A stretch of 64,000 nt of DNA from an uncultured Lachnospiraceae bacterium (lineage in GTDB: Bacteria > Bacillota > Clostridia > Lachnospirales > Lachnospiraceae), in assembly GCA_900546325.1 (NCBI GenBank), contig URCR01000011.1, forward strand, positions 1 through 64,000, given 5' to 3'. Under the pieces are notes generated by a model. That model searched no databases. It had not been told where the DNA came from and was given only the letters and a program-made list of their open reading frames with translations. Position 1 is the stretch's first letter. Each line of letters starts with the position of its first letter. Shown piece by piece: positions 43,284 to 52,437 of this stretch. The translations under genes were made by a program, and so were the position numbers.

Positions 43284-44717
43284 CTACTCATTGCGGATTG
43301 CCGCAAGCGGACTTAATTTCATCGCACGCAGCGCCGGAAAATATCCTGCCGCCATCCCGACAAAGATTGCAAATCCAAGTGAAGCCAGAACGAGCCAGAT
43401 TGGAATGTAAGAAATATCTCCTTCAAATCCCATTGAGCTTCCCATGCTTCCGGCAACGGTATTGATTCCGAATGACAAAAGCATACTCAGTATATTCCCC
43501 GCAACACCGCCGATCAGACCGATGAAACCTGCTTCAATCAGAAACATCTGCTTAATATTTCTAAGACTGCATCCAAGCACTTTGATGACACCGATCTCTT
43601 TTGTCCGCTCATAGATAGACATCATCATCGTATTGGCAATTCCGATTGCCGCCACAAGAAGAGAGACTGCACCGATTCCTCCAAGGACCGCCTGAATGAT
43701 CGCAAACTGGCTCTGCATGCTCTTCAAATATTCTGCATTGCTGTTTGCGGTGTATCCCATTTCCCGGATTTTTGCTGACACTTCCTCTACATGGTCAATG
43801 TCATCTACCTGCACACACGCGGAAGAATATACAAATTCCTTATACGGCTTACCGGACTTTGTCGTTGGCTGACCCGGAATCGGCCTTGTTCCGTACTCTT
43901 TTTTCAGCGCGGCAATCAATGTATCCAGATCACAGTACACATAGTATGAGTGGGAATTGTATGTATTCAGATCTCCTTTGACCATTCCGCTGGCATGAAC
44001 AACATACTTTTTCGGCGCCTTTGTGCTCGACTTGTTCCCTCCCTGCCCTTCGCTCTTGCTAAGCGACTGCTCCAGTGAACTTGTTCCATTCTCCTTTGCA
44101 GCCAGATAAGCATCGGAATCCAGAATCAGAAACAGCGGATCATTCATGTAATCGATCTCCGGCAGTTTCCCGGTCTCCCAGTACCCTTTTCCTGTATTTT
44201 TCTCATAGAGCATCTCAGGGATCAGATTTCCGATAATCAGTTCCAGATTTGATGTCCCTGTCTCCGGAAGTCTGCTTTCCTCTGTCAGCGGGATATTCTG
44301 CTCCTCCAATGCTTCCGGACGCATTCCCCTCAGATCAATGTATCCCTCATAATTTCCCTTGAGCAGCATTGCCGACATCGACAGAACCGGGGACGCCATC
44401 TTAACATGCTCCAGTCCTGCCAGCTCCTCAATCGCATCATCTGTAATGTATTTTTCCGACTCCTCATTCTGCTGCATCATATCGCTGGTGACGATAACAC
44501 CACTTCCTCCGTTGCTCTTTCCGGTGACATCTATGTTCGTGATTCCTCCGGATTCTTCAATCTGCTTATACATCGATTTCTGCATACCGAGTCCAAGCGA
44601 AATCATCACGACAATGGATGCCGTACCGATCACGACACCGAGAACTGTCAGAAAAGTTCTGAGTTTTCTGCGTTTCAAATTTCCACTACTCATCCTCAGT
44701 AAGTCTATCAAACTCAT
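43284..44717 (-). CDS. ABC exporter permease, MacB/FtsX type
   Basis: A 477-residue permease. Helix 1 is in KLRTFLTVLGVVIGTASIVVMISLGLGM. A large extracellular MacB-like domain covers about residues 45-345. Three C-terminal helices (AVLGGIGAVSLLVAAIGIANTM; EAGFIGLIGGVAGNILSML; IWLVLASLGFAIFVGMAAGYFPA) end in the FtsX pattern ALRAMKLSPLAAIRNE. It overlaps the exported protein gene by 32 bases. It is likely a mechanotransmission or efflux transporter without a periplasmic partner, as usual in Gram-positives. Confidence 0.9.
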   Translation of the reverse strand: MSLIDLLRMSSGNLKRRKLRTFLTVLGVVIGTASIVVMISLGLGMQKSMYKQIEESGGITNIDVTGKSNGGSGVIVTSDMMQQNEESEKYITDDAIEELAGLEHVKMASPVLSMSAMLLKGNYEGYIDLRGMRPEALEEQNIPLTEESRLPETGTSNLELIIGNLIPEMLYEKNTGKGYWETGKLPEIDYMNDPLFLILDSDAYLAAKENGTSSLEQSLSKSEGQGGNKSSTKAPKKYVVHASGMVKGDLNTYNSHSYYVYCDLDTLIAALKKEYGTRPIPGQPTTKSGKPYKEFVYSSACVQVDDIDHVEEVSAKIREMGYTANSNAEYLKSMQSQFAIIQAVLGGIGAVSLLVAAIGIANTMMMSIYERTKEIGVIKVLGCSLRNIKQMFLIEAGFIGLIGGVAGNILSMLLSFGINTVAGSMGSSMGFEGDISYIPIWLVLASLGFAIFVGMAAGYFPALRAMKLSPLAAIRNE

Positions 44718-46239
44718 CTGCCAAGCTCTCCTCCTCTTCCTGAAGTCTTCTTTGCTTTTTCTTTTTTACAATCACAATGGAGGCGATCACTCCTGCAAGT
44801 ATTACCACTGCAATTGCAGCCGGAACAACCGGGAATCCGTTCTTCTCCGGTTCCATTTCAGGACCCATTGTCATTCCTGCGTCTTCCTTCTCCGGAGTCA
44901 CAAGAAGCTGAAATTCCTGTTCTGTCGAATACGATGCACCAGCCTCATCCTCATATGTCACAATCATCTTCATCCGCCCGTCTCCGGTCGTCTCCTTCTC
45001 CCCGGTCACCATTCCGTCGATGGCTGCCGAAGATCCCGACTCTACATGGCCTACAAACACTTCTTTTCCTTTGATTCCTTCTCCTTCAAATTTTGCCTTT
45101 ACATTATAAAGTTTGGTACGTCCGAGGTTGTAGATATTACACATCACATTCGCCTCGTCACCGACTGCAATCTCCGGTGAACTGACTTCCACTTCACTGA
45201 ATTCAAATCTTGCAGCCTGCTTGATCGGAATTGCCAGTGCTGCATGCCCCTCATACTGCGTTGCATTTCCATCCTGATATTTCATGGACAACTCAATACT
45301 GTATGGCTTTTGAAGCAGATCTGCCCGGGCATTAAGAGAAATGGCAATATCTTTTGTTCCTCCTGCCGGTATGTTATCCAGATAAACAGAACTTGATCCT
45401 GAAACCGGAAGAAATGCCGGGGCTGCTCCGCTCGACTCCGCGCCTTCCGCCGGAGCATTAAACTCAAAAAGCATATTGGAAACTGCTGTGTCCTGAGAAG
45501 TATTCTGTAAATGCACGATCAGATTGAAATTGCTTCCTGCCGGAATCTCTGCCGGATCCGTATTAAATCCTGACACGATGACACGCGGCACTCCGGTCTT
45601 TGCTTCTCCCCCTCCGGAAACAACCTCTCCTCCGTTATACACTCCGCCCGCGTCGTACGGATAAGCGCCCAGACCATCTTGTTCCCCGCCTCCCTGCGCC
45701 TGCTGGTCAGGATTTTGCTGCTCAGGATCTTGCTGATTCTGCTCTTCTTCTTTGACGTCTGTTTTCAAGAAAACATTTTGTTCCGGAATCGTGCCTTCTG
45801 CACATGTCAGATCAAATTTCAACTTATAATAGCGGGATACTGCATCCTGTCTCGCAGTGAACGTGTAAGATACCACCTTTGTCTCGCCCGGAGCGATCGT
45901 ATCCACTGTCTGCGTATAATTTTTATTTTCAATCTCAAACGGCCACGCATCCGTATTTGCTTTCACTTTCGGGGTCACACTGACATTTGTAAGCGGAGTA
46001 TTTCCCGTATTGGTCAGATTTAATAACAGATTTTTTGTCTCGCCCGCACGGTAAAGGAGGACATCACTTTCATTTCCCTCAATCTGGGATGTCATCTCCA
46101 TACCGATCTGAGTCTGTTCCTGTCCCTCTTCCGCTGTCATGATTCCGTTCTCTGTATCCAGTTCCTTTGCATACACACCTGTAGGCATCATCATCGCCGC
46201 ACAGAGAAGCAGTGCCGCCCATCTCTTTTTGATTCTCAT
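44686..46239 (-). CDS. Exported single-pass protein with NEW3/CARDB-like domains
   Basis: A 517-residue type I membrane protein. The signal peptide is KRWAALLLCAAMMMPTGVYA. Two or three Ig-like domains of the COG1361/NEW3 kind follow (LLNLTNTGNTPLTNVSVTPKV; FNLIVHLQNTSQDTAVSNMLFEF; DEANVMCNIYNLGRTKLYNV), with a Gln/Asp/Gly-rich linker at about residues 168-210. A C-terminal helix (VVPAAIAVVILAGVIASIVIV) and a cytoplasmic acidic tail close it. Encoded between the ATPase and permease, it probably works with them at the surface. The cargo is unknown. Confidence 0.78.
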   Translation of the reverse strand: MRIKKRWAALLLCAAMMMPTGVYAKELDTENGIMTAEEGQEQTQIGMEMTSQIEGNESDVLLYRAGETKNLLLNLTNTGNTPLTNVSVTPKVKANTDAWPFEIENKNYTQTVDTIAPGETKVVSYTFTARQDAVSRYYKLKFDLTCAEGTIPEQNVFLKTDVKEEEQNQQDPEQQNPDQQAQGGGEQDGLGAYPYDAGGVYNGGEVVSGGGEAKTGVPRVIVSGFNTDPAEIPAGSNFNLIVHLQNTSQDTAVSNMLFEFNAPAEGAESSGAAPAFLPVSGSSSVYLDNIPAGGTKDIAISLNARADLLQKPYSIELSMKYQDGNATQYEGHAALAIPIKQAARFEFSEVEVSSPEIAVGDEANVMCNIYNLGRTKLYNVKAKFEGEGIKGKEVFVGHVESGSSAAIDGMVTGEKETTGDGRMKMIVTYEDEAGASYSTEQEFQLLVTPEKEDAGMTMGPEMEPEKNGFPVVPAAIAVVILAGVIASIVIVKKKKQRRLQEEEESLADEFDRLTEDE

Positions 46240-46982
46240 TACTTTCTTTCCTTTCCGCTCTCTTCTGATTTTTCTTCTTTTTCTTTCATCTGTTTCCTGT
46301 TATCAACAATCTTTACAATCTTCCCGTCAATAATATGGAACACTCTGTCTGCATACTCCGCAAGATGATTGTCATGTGTGACCATCACAAGCGTCTTCTT
46401 CTGCTCCTTTACCACCTTCTGCATCAAGTGCATCACTTCTTCCGATGTATGTGAATCCAGATTTCCTGTCGGTTCATCGGCAAAAATGATCTTTGGATCT
46501 ACTACGAGTGCTCTTGCCACTCCGACTCTCTGCTGCTGTCCGCCCGACATCTGATTGGGCAGGTGTTTCTTATGTTTTTTCAGATTGACAAGATCCAGCA
46601 TCTCATTGGCAATCTTCATCCGTTTGCTTCTTGGTACTCCGCGAAAGCTTAACGGCAATGCTACATTTTCTACGGCATTCATCGTCCCGATCAGATGGAA
46701 TGACTGAAAAATAAACCCTACATTCTCCCTGCGAAACTTTACAAGCCCATCTTCATTTAGCTTCTCCATGTGAACCCCATTAATTATGATCTCGCCTTTT
46801 GTCGGTTTTTCAAGCCCCGCCAGCATATTTAAAAGTGTTGACTTTCCCGAACCGGATGTCCCGACAATCGCACAGAATTCCCCTTCATAGATGCTAAAAT
46901 CCACACCGTTTAACGCCCGCACAATACTGTCCCCTACGCGATACAGCTTAAACAAGTGCTTTACCTCAATGATCTTCTTCAC
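46239..46982 (-). CDS. ABC transporter ATPase, LolD/MacB type
   Basis: A 247-residue ATPase starting at GTG behind AAAGGAG. The Walker A site is IVGTSGSGKSTLLNML, the signature MSGGQQQRVGVARALV, the Walker B site IIFADEPTGNLDSHT and the switch MVTHDNHLAEYADRV. A charged C-terminal tail (about 25 residues, Lys/Glu/Ser-rich) is extra. The stop shares a base with the start of the exported protein gene. It powers the downstream FtsX-type permease. Confidence 0.92.
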   Translation of the reverse strand: MKKIIEVKHLFKLYRVGDSIVRALNGVDFSIYEGEFCAIVGTSGSGKSTLLNMLAGLEKPTKGEIIINGVHMEKLNEDGLVKFRRENVGFIFQSFHLIGTMNAVENVALPLSFRGVPRSKRMKIANEMLDLVNLKKHKKHLPNQMSGGQQQRVGVARALVVDPKIIFADEPTGNLDSHTSEEVMHLMQKVVKEQKKTLVMVTHDNHLAEYADRVFHIIDGKIVKIVDNRKQMKEKEEKSEESGKERK

Positions 46983-47087
46983 TCCACTGCTCCTTTCCCT
47001 GCATTTGTCAAACCTATGAATCTTTTTTCAGCAATTTTACTCCATAGGATCAGACACCCATGCACTCTGGTGTACTGTCTCACTCCC

Positions 47088-47110
47088 ATTTTGTTGAAAT
47101 GAAACAAAAT
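47088..47110. promoter_or_regulatory. Inverted repeat upstream of the ABC unit
   Basis: ATTTTGTT (47088-47095) and AACAAAAT (47103-47110) flank a seven-base centre. They lie about 110 bases before the ATPase start, in a gap with no gene. An operator is possible; no regulator is adjacent. Confidence 0.3.
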
Positions 47111-47190
47111 AATACACTCGTTTGAAAATATGATAGCATATAATACAATATTTTTTATTTATAAATATTTAATAATTTCTTAAACTCATT

Positions 47191-47227
47191 AAAAAAAGAG
47201 AACCCATCAACATAACAGGTTCTCTTT
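47191..47227 (-). terminator. Terminator of the Na/Pi cotransporter gene
   Basis: The stem AAAGAGAACC/GGTTCTCTTT has a 13-base loop and is followed on the minus strand by TTTTTTT. Confidence 0.85.
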
Positions 47228-47249
47228 CTTCCTTACTTTTATCTCATAT

Positions 47250-48890
47250 TTAGTTTTCCGGATTCATAATTTCTTCCGCAATATTTCTTGCGTGATCGGA
47301 AATTCTCTCCATGGAGACAAGTGTATCTAAATAGAAGATACCGGTCTCTGCATTACACTGATTATTTGCAAGACGTTTGATGTGTTTGTTTCTCAGACGT
47401 ACTTCCAGATCATCTGCCAGCGTTTCCTTCTCAATTACCTTCACTGCTTTCTCTGAGTTCTTCTCAAAGAATGCCTCTTTTGCGTAGAGATAGCTTTCCA
47501 CACAGACATCCATCATATGTTTGATCTCCTCTGTCGCAAGCTCTGAGAATTCTAACTTCTTCTGGCGCATCGACTCTGCATACTCAGAAATATTCTCACA
47601 GTAATCACAGATCCGTTCCATATCGGATACAACCTGAAGTAGGTGTGCAACATCCTGATGTTCCTTCTCACTGACCTGGAGAGCCGTGATCTTGATCGCA
47701 TAGTCGGTAATTCCTGCGCTGAGCTTATCCACAACCGCCTCTTTCTCCTTGATGCTCTTGATCGTTTCTTCACTCTTTGTGAAAAGCACTTCCTCAGACT
47801 CTTTTAATGCCTCTGCAACGATATTTCCCATTCTTGCGATTTCAGTCACGGTAGACTGCAGCGCAATTCCCGGTGTCTGTAACATTCTGTCGTCCAGTAA
47901 TACAACGTCGTCTTCCTGTGCACTCTCTTCTACACGTCCGATTTTCTTTGCAAGTGCGATAATCCAGTTTGATACCGGGAAGAGCAGCACAGTCGTTCCA
48001 ATATTGAAGATGGTATGAACGGTACTGATCTCTGTCTGGGTAATCAGATTCTCTCCCATAGCCGGATTCATCACAGTAAAGAACAGAATCGCCACAATGC
48101 TGAAAATAATTGTACCAATGATATTAAACAGCAGATGCATAAGTGCCGCTGTCTTTGCATTTCTCTTTGCTCCCACACTTGAGAGCATTGCTGTCACGCA
48201 AGTACCGATGTTCTGTCCCATGATGATATAGACTGCTGCACTCATCGGGACAAGTCCTGCTGCCGCAAGGCTCTGAAGGATTCCGACAGACGCAGAAGAA
48301 CTCTGGATCACAGCTGTCACAACAGTTCCCGCGAGAATCCCAAGAAATGGATTCTTTCCAAGTGTCACGAAAATATTGCAGAATGCTTCCGATTCTTTCA
48401 GTGGAGAGACTGCTCCTGACATTGTGGAAATACCCACGAATAAAATACCAAATCCGACAATGATGCTTGAGATGTCCTTTGTCGAACGTCTCTTCCCTGT
48501 CAGCATGATCACCACACCAATGATGATTGCGATCGGTGCCAGATTCGTCGGGCTTAACATCTTCGCCCATTCCACACTCGATACGAGCCATCCTGTGACA
48601 GTCGTACCGATATTTGCCCCCATAATAACTCCCATTGCCTGCGTCAGATTCATGATTCCCGCATTTACGAAACCAACCACCATAACAGTCGTAGCGGATG
48701 AACTCTGAATCACAGCCGTAATAAATGCCCCGAGCAACACTCCGAAAAACTTGTTCTTCGTCAAAACTTCGAGCAAAGATTTCATCTTATTGCCGGCGGC
48801 ATTTTCAAGTCCTTGTGCCATGATCTGCATACCGTAGATGAACATCCCCAGTCCACCCACAAACGGAATAATAATGCCAGTGTAATCCAT
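47250..48890 (-). CDS. Na/Pi cotransporter with C-terminal PhoU domain
   Basis: A 546-residue protein. The membrane part (about residues 1-310) carries the two inverted QSSSA repeats of the NptA/PhoU-associated family, AVIQSSSATTVMVVGFV and AVIQSSSASVGILQSL, each near GANIGTT/GQNIGTC. A helical PhoU-like domain (about residues 335-545) has VSDMERICDYCENISE and LVSMERISDHARNIAEEI. It should import phosphate using sodium and sense it internally. ATG 48890 sits after AGGAGGAAGCCT; the upstream ATG would overlap that site. It is a one-gene unit outside the pst operon. Confidence 0.92.
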   Translation of the reverse strand: MDYTGIIIPFVGGLGMFIYGMQIMAQGLENAAGNKMKSLLEVLTKNKFFGVLLGAFITAVIQSSSATTVMVVGFVNAGIMNLTQAMGVIMGANIGTTVTGWLVSSVEWAKMLSPTNLAPIAIIIGVVIMLTGKRRSTKDISSIIVGFGILFVGISTMSGAVSPLKESEAFCNIFVTLGKNPFLGILAGTVVTAVIQSSSASVGILQSLAAAGLVPMSAAVYIIMGQNIGTCVTAMLSSVGAKRNAKTAALMHLLFNIIGTIIFSIVAILFFTVMNPAMGENLITQTEISTVHTIFNIGTTVLLFPVSNWIIALAKKIGRVEESAQEDDVVLLDDRMLQTPGIALQSTVTEIARMGNIVAEALKESEEVLFTKSEETIKSIKEKEAVVDKLSAGITDYAIKITALQVSEKEHQDVAHLLQVVSDMERICDYCENISEYAESMRQKKLEFSELATEEIKHMMDVCVESYLYAKEAFFEKNSEKAVKVIEKETLADDLEVRLRNKHIKRLANNQCNAETGIFYLDTLVSMERISDHARNIAEEIMNPEN

Positions 48891-48987
48891 AGGCTTCCTC
48901 CTCATAACTAATACATTTTAAACTCACCTTTTTACCATAACATTATATCCGACAGAAAACAACATCTTTTTACTATTTTTTCATTTA

Positions 48988-49344
48988 CTACTTCTTCATT
49001 TTCGGCTCAAATACAAGCGAACCGAGATATCCAAATACAAGTGCCGCCGAGATTCCCGCAGCGCTCGCCGTAAATCCTCCGGTGAAGATTCCGATCAGAC
49101 CGTCCTGTCTGACCGCCTCTTTGACTCCCTTCCAGAGCAGGTTTCCAAATCCAAGCAGCGGGACACTTGCCCCCGCTTTTGCAAAGGAAAGAAACGGCTG
49201 GTAAATATTTAAAAATCCAAGTACTGCACCGGAGCACACGAGCAGCACCATCACCCGCCCCGGCATTAATTTTGTCCGGTCAAGAAGGATCTGTACGAGT
49301 GCACAGATCAATCCCCCTACCAGAAATGCTTTGAGATAATCCAC
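48988..49344 (-). CDS. spoVAE: Stage V sporulation protein AE
   Basis: A 118-residue membrane protein with about four helices, MDYLKAFLVGGLICALVQILLD at the start and AGISAALVFGYLGSLVFEP near the end. It is part of the SpoVA channel that moves Ca-dipicolinate into the forespore and out at germination. I choose the GTG at 49344 (AGAGGGAAAAGC upstream); an earlier in-frame GTG at 49365 would add seven residues. It is the last gene of the spoVA operon. Confidence 0.9.
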   Translation of the reverse strand: MDYLKAFLVGGLICALVQILLDRTKLMPGRVMVLLVCSGAVLGFLNIYQPFLSFAKAGASVPLLGFGNLLWKGVKEAVRQDGLIGIFTGGFTASAAGISAALVFGYLGSLVFEPKMKK

Positions 49345-49379
49345 GCTTTTCCCTCTCTTTCTCACACAATGCTAATTGA

Positions 49380-50390
49380 TCAACAATGTTCCAGCACAAT
49401 CCCATGTGCAATTCCCGGAACACTTTCCCCCTCATTGAAACTGACCGTCGACATCAGTGCTCCTGTCGGCACAAACAATACACGTCTCCATTCTCCGCTC
49501 TCGATCTTCGGGAGAATATACGCCGCCAATGTCACTGCTGCACACCCACATCCGCTTCCACCCGCATGGGTGTCCTGCCTTTGCTGATCAAAAATCGTCA
49601 TTCCGCAATCCATATGATTCTGTTTGATATCCTTTCCTTTTTTTCTCACAAGATCAAACAAAATCGTCTGTCCTACATACCCGAGATCCCCGGTGATGAT
49701 CCTGTCGTAATCGGACTCCTGTCTTCCAAAATCTTTCAGATTCTGCAAAATCGTATCACATGCCGCCGGAGCCATGCATGCTCCCATGTTTTGTGAGTCT
49801 TTGAGCCCATAGTCAACAATCTTTCCGACCGTCACTCCCGACACCCTTACATGACTCCTTTTCTTTCCTATTAAAAAGGCGCCACTCCCGGTTACCGTCC
49901 AATGGGCTGACAACGGTCTCTGGCTGGCATATCCAAGCGGAAACCGAAACTCTTTCTCCGCACTTCCGAAGTGGCTTGACGTCACCGCAAGCATATATTC
50001 TCCATATCCTGCCGCCACAGCCATCGATCCCAGCGCAAGCGCTTCTCCCGAAGTAGAACAAGCCCCATACAGACCAAACATTGGAATCTGAAGTGCCTCC
50101 ACTCCCATCGAAGTTGCAATTCCCTGCCGCAGCAAGTCTCCGCCATACAAATACCGCACCTCTTTGGCATCGATCCCTGCTTTTTCTAATGCCAGCACAC
50201 ATGCTTCTTTCTGCATCCGGCTCTCTGCTGCTTCCCATGTCTGTTCCCCAAACAGGTTATCCTCCCCTGACATATCAAACAGATTGCCAAGCGGTCCTTC
50301 AAATTCTTTTTTTCCTACGATCGACCCTGCACTGATCACATATGGCGCCTCCCGGAAACAAATGCTCTGACTTCCTCTTACCATTGTCAT
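49380..50390 (-). CDS. spoVAD: Stage V sporulation protein AD
   Basis: A 336-residue thiolase-fold protein that binds dipicolinic acid on the SpoVA complex. Typical segments are SAGSIVGKKEFEGPLGN, MFGLYGACSTSGEALALGSM (thiolase-like loop), GDLGYVGQTILFDL and HAGGSGCGCAAVT. Its ATG overlaps the TGA of spoVAC (ATGA), so the pair is coupled. The longer upstream frame lies inside spoVAC and is rejected. Confidence 0.95.
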   Translation of the reverse strand: MTMVRGSQSICFREAPYVISAGSIVGKKEFEGPLGNLFDMSGEDNLFGEQTWEAAESRMQKEACVLALEKAGIDAKEVRYLYGGDLLRQGIATSMGVEALQIPMFGLYGACSTSGEALALGSMAVAAGYGEYMLAVTSSHFGSAEKEFRFPLGYASQRPLSAHWTVTGSGAFLIGKKRSHVRVSGVTVGKIVDYGLKDSQNMGACMAPAACDTILQNLKDFGRQESDYDRIITGDLGYVGQTILFDLVRKKGKDIKQNHMDCGMTIFDQQRQDTHAGGSGCGCAAVTLAAYILPKIESGEWRRVLFVPTGALMSTVSFNEGESVPGIAHGIVLEHC

Positions 50391-50860
50391 ACAATCACCC
50401 CGACTTTCAATAGCAGATAATAGATCAGTCCCAATCCCCACGATGTCACAATCCCATACAAGATGACCGGACCTGCAATCGTAAATATCTTACATCCGAT
50501 TCCAAATACCTGCCCCTCTTTTTTATATTCGATTGCCGGAGCCGCCACAGAATTGGCAAATCCGGTGATCGGCACAAGTGCTCCTGCGCCTCCCCACTTC
50601 GCAATCCCCGGATATAAATTCCATCCGGTAAAAAGCACACTGAGCAAAACGAGAATCAGTGAAGTCCACGCTCCGCTGATTTCTTCTGTACACCCTGCGT
50701 TTTTGCAGAAATTCATGAGAAACTGCCCGATGACGCAGATGATCCCTCCTGTCACAAATGCCTTTGCCATATTGAGATAGACATTGTGCACCGGTGTCTT
50801 TGTTTTGACATAATCCTGATATGCCTTTTCCTGCTTTTTTTTCTTTTCCTGTTCGTCCAT
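50387..50860 (-). CDS. spoVAC: Stage V sporulation protein AC
   Basis: A 157-residue membrane protein. A charged cytoplasmic N-terminus (EKKKKQEKAYQDYVKTKTPVHN) is followed by four or five helices, with GGAGALVPITGFANSVAAPAIEYKKEGQ between them. SpoVAC is the mechanosensitive-channel-like subunit of the SpoVA complex. The gap to spoVAB is about 80 bases. Confidence 0.95.
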   Translation of the reverse strand: MDEQEKKKKQEKAYQDYVKTKTPVHNVYLNMAKAFVTGGIICVIGQFLMNFCKNAGCTEEISGAWTSLILVLLSVLFTGWNLYPGIAKWGGAGALVPITGFANSVAAPAIEYKKEGQVFGIGCKIFTIAGPVILYGIVTSWGLGLIYYLLLKVGVIV

Positions 50861-50941
50861 GATCTTTCCTTTCTTTCATTTTTGTTCTGAATCTACCTGC
50901 TCTGTCTTTCTCTCTCCGGATTTCTATCTTTTCCTCGTCTG

Positions 50942-51361
50942 TTATCCCCATCCTTTCCAGAAATAGATCAGCGCACCGATTCCCTTTCCAAATGCCATTC
51001 CTGCAATAATGTAAGGAATCGCCCGGAGAAGTTTTACCCTTCTGATAAAGATTGGGAAAATATTTAAGATTTCTGCCAGAGCCATTGCCCAGCAGCCTAC
51101 AAAGATCCCCCCAAATACCCCGAATATCGGAACAAGTATCTGCCCATATGGAATTGTGACAGGAAACAAATAGAACAGATTGCCAACAATTCCGCCAAGT
51201 GCGATCGACTCTTCATAGAGGAGCACACGATCTCCGGTATGTGTTCGGTCTGCAAATTCCGATACCACTCCGAGTCCTACAATAAACGAGAACAATCCTC
51301 CCGCTGCCGCAATCCCCGCACTGAGTCCAAGAACTGCGAGGATGATCTGTTTTATCCACAT
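50942..51361 (-). CDS. spoVAB: Stage V sporulation protein AB
   Basis: A 139-residue membrane protein with four predicted helices, GLSAGIAAAGGLFSFIVGLGVVSEFADRT at the start and PYIIAGMAFGKGIGALIYF at the end. It matches SpoVAB in size, topology and place between spoVAA and spoVAC. Its individual role is not known. Confidence 0.9.
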   Translation of the reverse strand: MWIKQIILAVLGLSAGIAAAGGLFSFIVGLGVVSEFADRTHTGDRVLLYEESIALGGIVGNLFYLFPVTIPYGQILVPIFGVFGGIFVGCWAMALAEILNIFPIFIRRVKLLRAIPYIIAGMAFGKGIGALIYFWKGWG

Positions 51362-51405
51362 TGCTTTTTCTCTCTTTCTTCTTTTTTCCCCATGCGTTTC
51401 CCCGC

Positions 51406-52041
51406 TTACTTCACATCAATCTCACTTTGTTTCCGTTCATAGTTTTCTACAAGCGTGGTCTGGATGTCATTCTCATAGAGTCTCATCTCCACCTCCATCG
51501 GTGTCGGGTCAACAGAAAACTTTTTCCCTGCAAAGTGGTTGAAGAATACAAGGATACCGATGATCAGACCGATACTGTAACAGACTTCCAGCAATGTAAA
51601 TCCACTTGACGGCACCCCTGTAAGCTGCTCGTAAACCTGCCCAAACATTTTTCCCACATCTACATCATTGTTAAATGCCATGATGGAAAAGGCGGAACCC
51701 AGAAATGTGATCATCACAACTCCGGCTGTCTTCAGGAAATGCATCACTTTTCCCGGCGTCTTTTGCTTCTCATAAGTAACAATAAAATCTGTCTCCCCAA
51801 GATTTTCGATATCCAATCCGGGATATACCCGGTGAATCTGTTCAATCACCTTTAAAATAGAAAACACAAACCGGTTCTGTCCCTGTTCCGGTACTTTCAG
51901 AAGTCTCTCCGTCTTCAGTCTTGTCACAATATTCTGATCTGTGCACTCCATCGAGAGAACATCTCCCAGCGTCACTTCATGTTTTGTCACTTCAATACTG
52001 CGGTCCGCCTTTATATATAATTTTTTATTTGTCGCTGCCAT
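51406..52041 (-). CDS. spoVAA: Stage V sporulation protein AA
   Basis: A 211-residue protein with a soluble N-terminal domain (about residues 1-100, KLYIKADRSIEVTKHEVTLGDV) and two C-terminal helices (FLKTAGVVMITFLGSAFSIMAF; LLEVCYSIGLIIGILVFF). The last residues, PTPMEVEMRLYENDI, match SpoVAA. Its start overlaps the end of the 62-residue gene by 31 bases. Confidence 0.9.
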   Translation of the reverse strand: MAATNKKLYIKADRSIEVTKHEVTLGDVLSMECTDQNIVTRLKTERLLKVPEQGQNRFVFSILKVIEQIHRVYPGLDIENLGETDFIVTYEKQKTPGKVMHFLKTAGVVMITFLGSAFSIMAFNNDVDVGKMFGQVYEQLTGVPSSGFTLLEVCYSIGLIIGILVFFNHFAGKKFSVDPTPMEVEMRLYENDIQTTLVENYERKQSEIDVK

Positions 52042-52199
52042 GCGCTGCCCATCTCCGATCTTTCCAGTCTTACAAGTGTTCCTTCCCCGGATAATTCCGT
52101 CTCCCGCACATCCGTAAAATAATAACAGATTCCAACGACCATTGCCGCCGCAACGACGCAGAGCAGACAGATCCAGATTTTCTTTCTTGCATTATCCAT
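52011..52199 (-). CDS. Unrecognised 62-residue membrane protein, first gene of the spoVA operon
   Basis: One N-terminal helix (IWICLLCVVAAAMVVGICYYF) follows MDNARKK. About 33 residues come after it, with ELSGEGTLVRLERSEMG. AAAGGTGGTG lies upstream of the ATG, and the gene overlaps spoVAA. It is the first frame after a sigma-F/G-like promoter, so it should be made in the forespore with the SpoVA channel. I do not recognise a family. Position suggests an accessory or assembly factor, which is inference. Confidence 0.6.
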   Translation of the reverse strand: MDNARKKIWICLLCVVAAAMVVGICYYFTDVRETELSGEGTLVRLERSEMGSAWQRQIKNYI

Positions 52200-52275
52200 T
52201 TTTGCACCACCTTTCTGACACTTCCCTGCCGCACAAATCTGATGCTTCTCTGTCCCGGCAGAGATTGCTTATTCC

Positions 52276-52304
52276 TATTATTTCCGCATTTGGAAAACCT
52301 ATAC
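52276..52304 (-). promoter_or_regulatory. Sigma-F/G-type promoter of the spoVA operon
   Basis: The -35 GTATA (52304-52300), a 14-base spacer and the -10 GGAAATAATA (52285-52276) match the B. subtilis sigma-F form GYATA / GGnnAnAHTR at every defined position. Sigma-G, which transcribes spoVA in B. subtilis, reads related sites. Confidence 0.65.
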
Positions 52305-52318
52305 TCTTCAAGAAAACG

Positions 52319-52356
52319 AAAAAAGAGGAAGCCACTCTCGCTTGAGCTGCTCCCTC
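52319..52356 (-). terminator. Terminator of the spoIIA operon
   Basis: The stem GAGGGAGC/GCTTCCTC (52356-52349 with 52332-52325, one G-U pair), with a further small inner pairing, is followed on the minus strand by TTTTTT. It separates sigF from the spoVA operon. Confidence 0.7.
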
Positions 52357-52437
52357 ACTGATCCAAAACATCCTGTTACGCATCAGATCTTTTCCGTTTT
52401 CTATTTTTCCTGCATCGGATGCACTGCCTGGCCAGCT

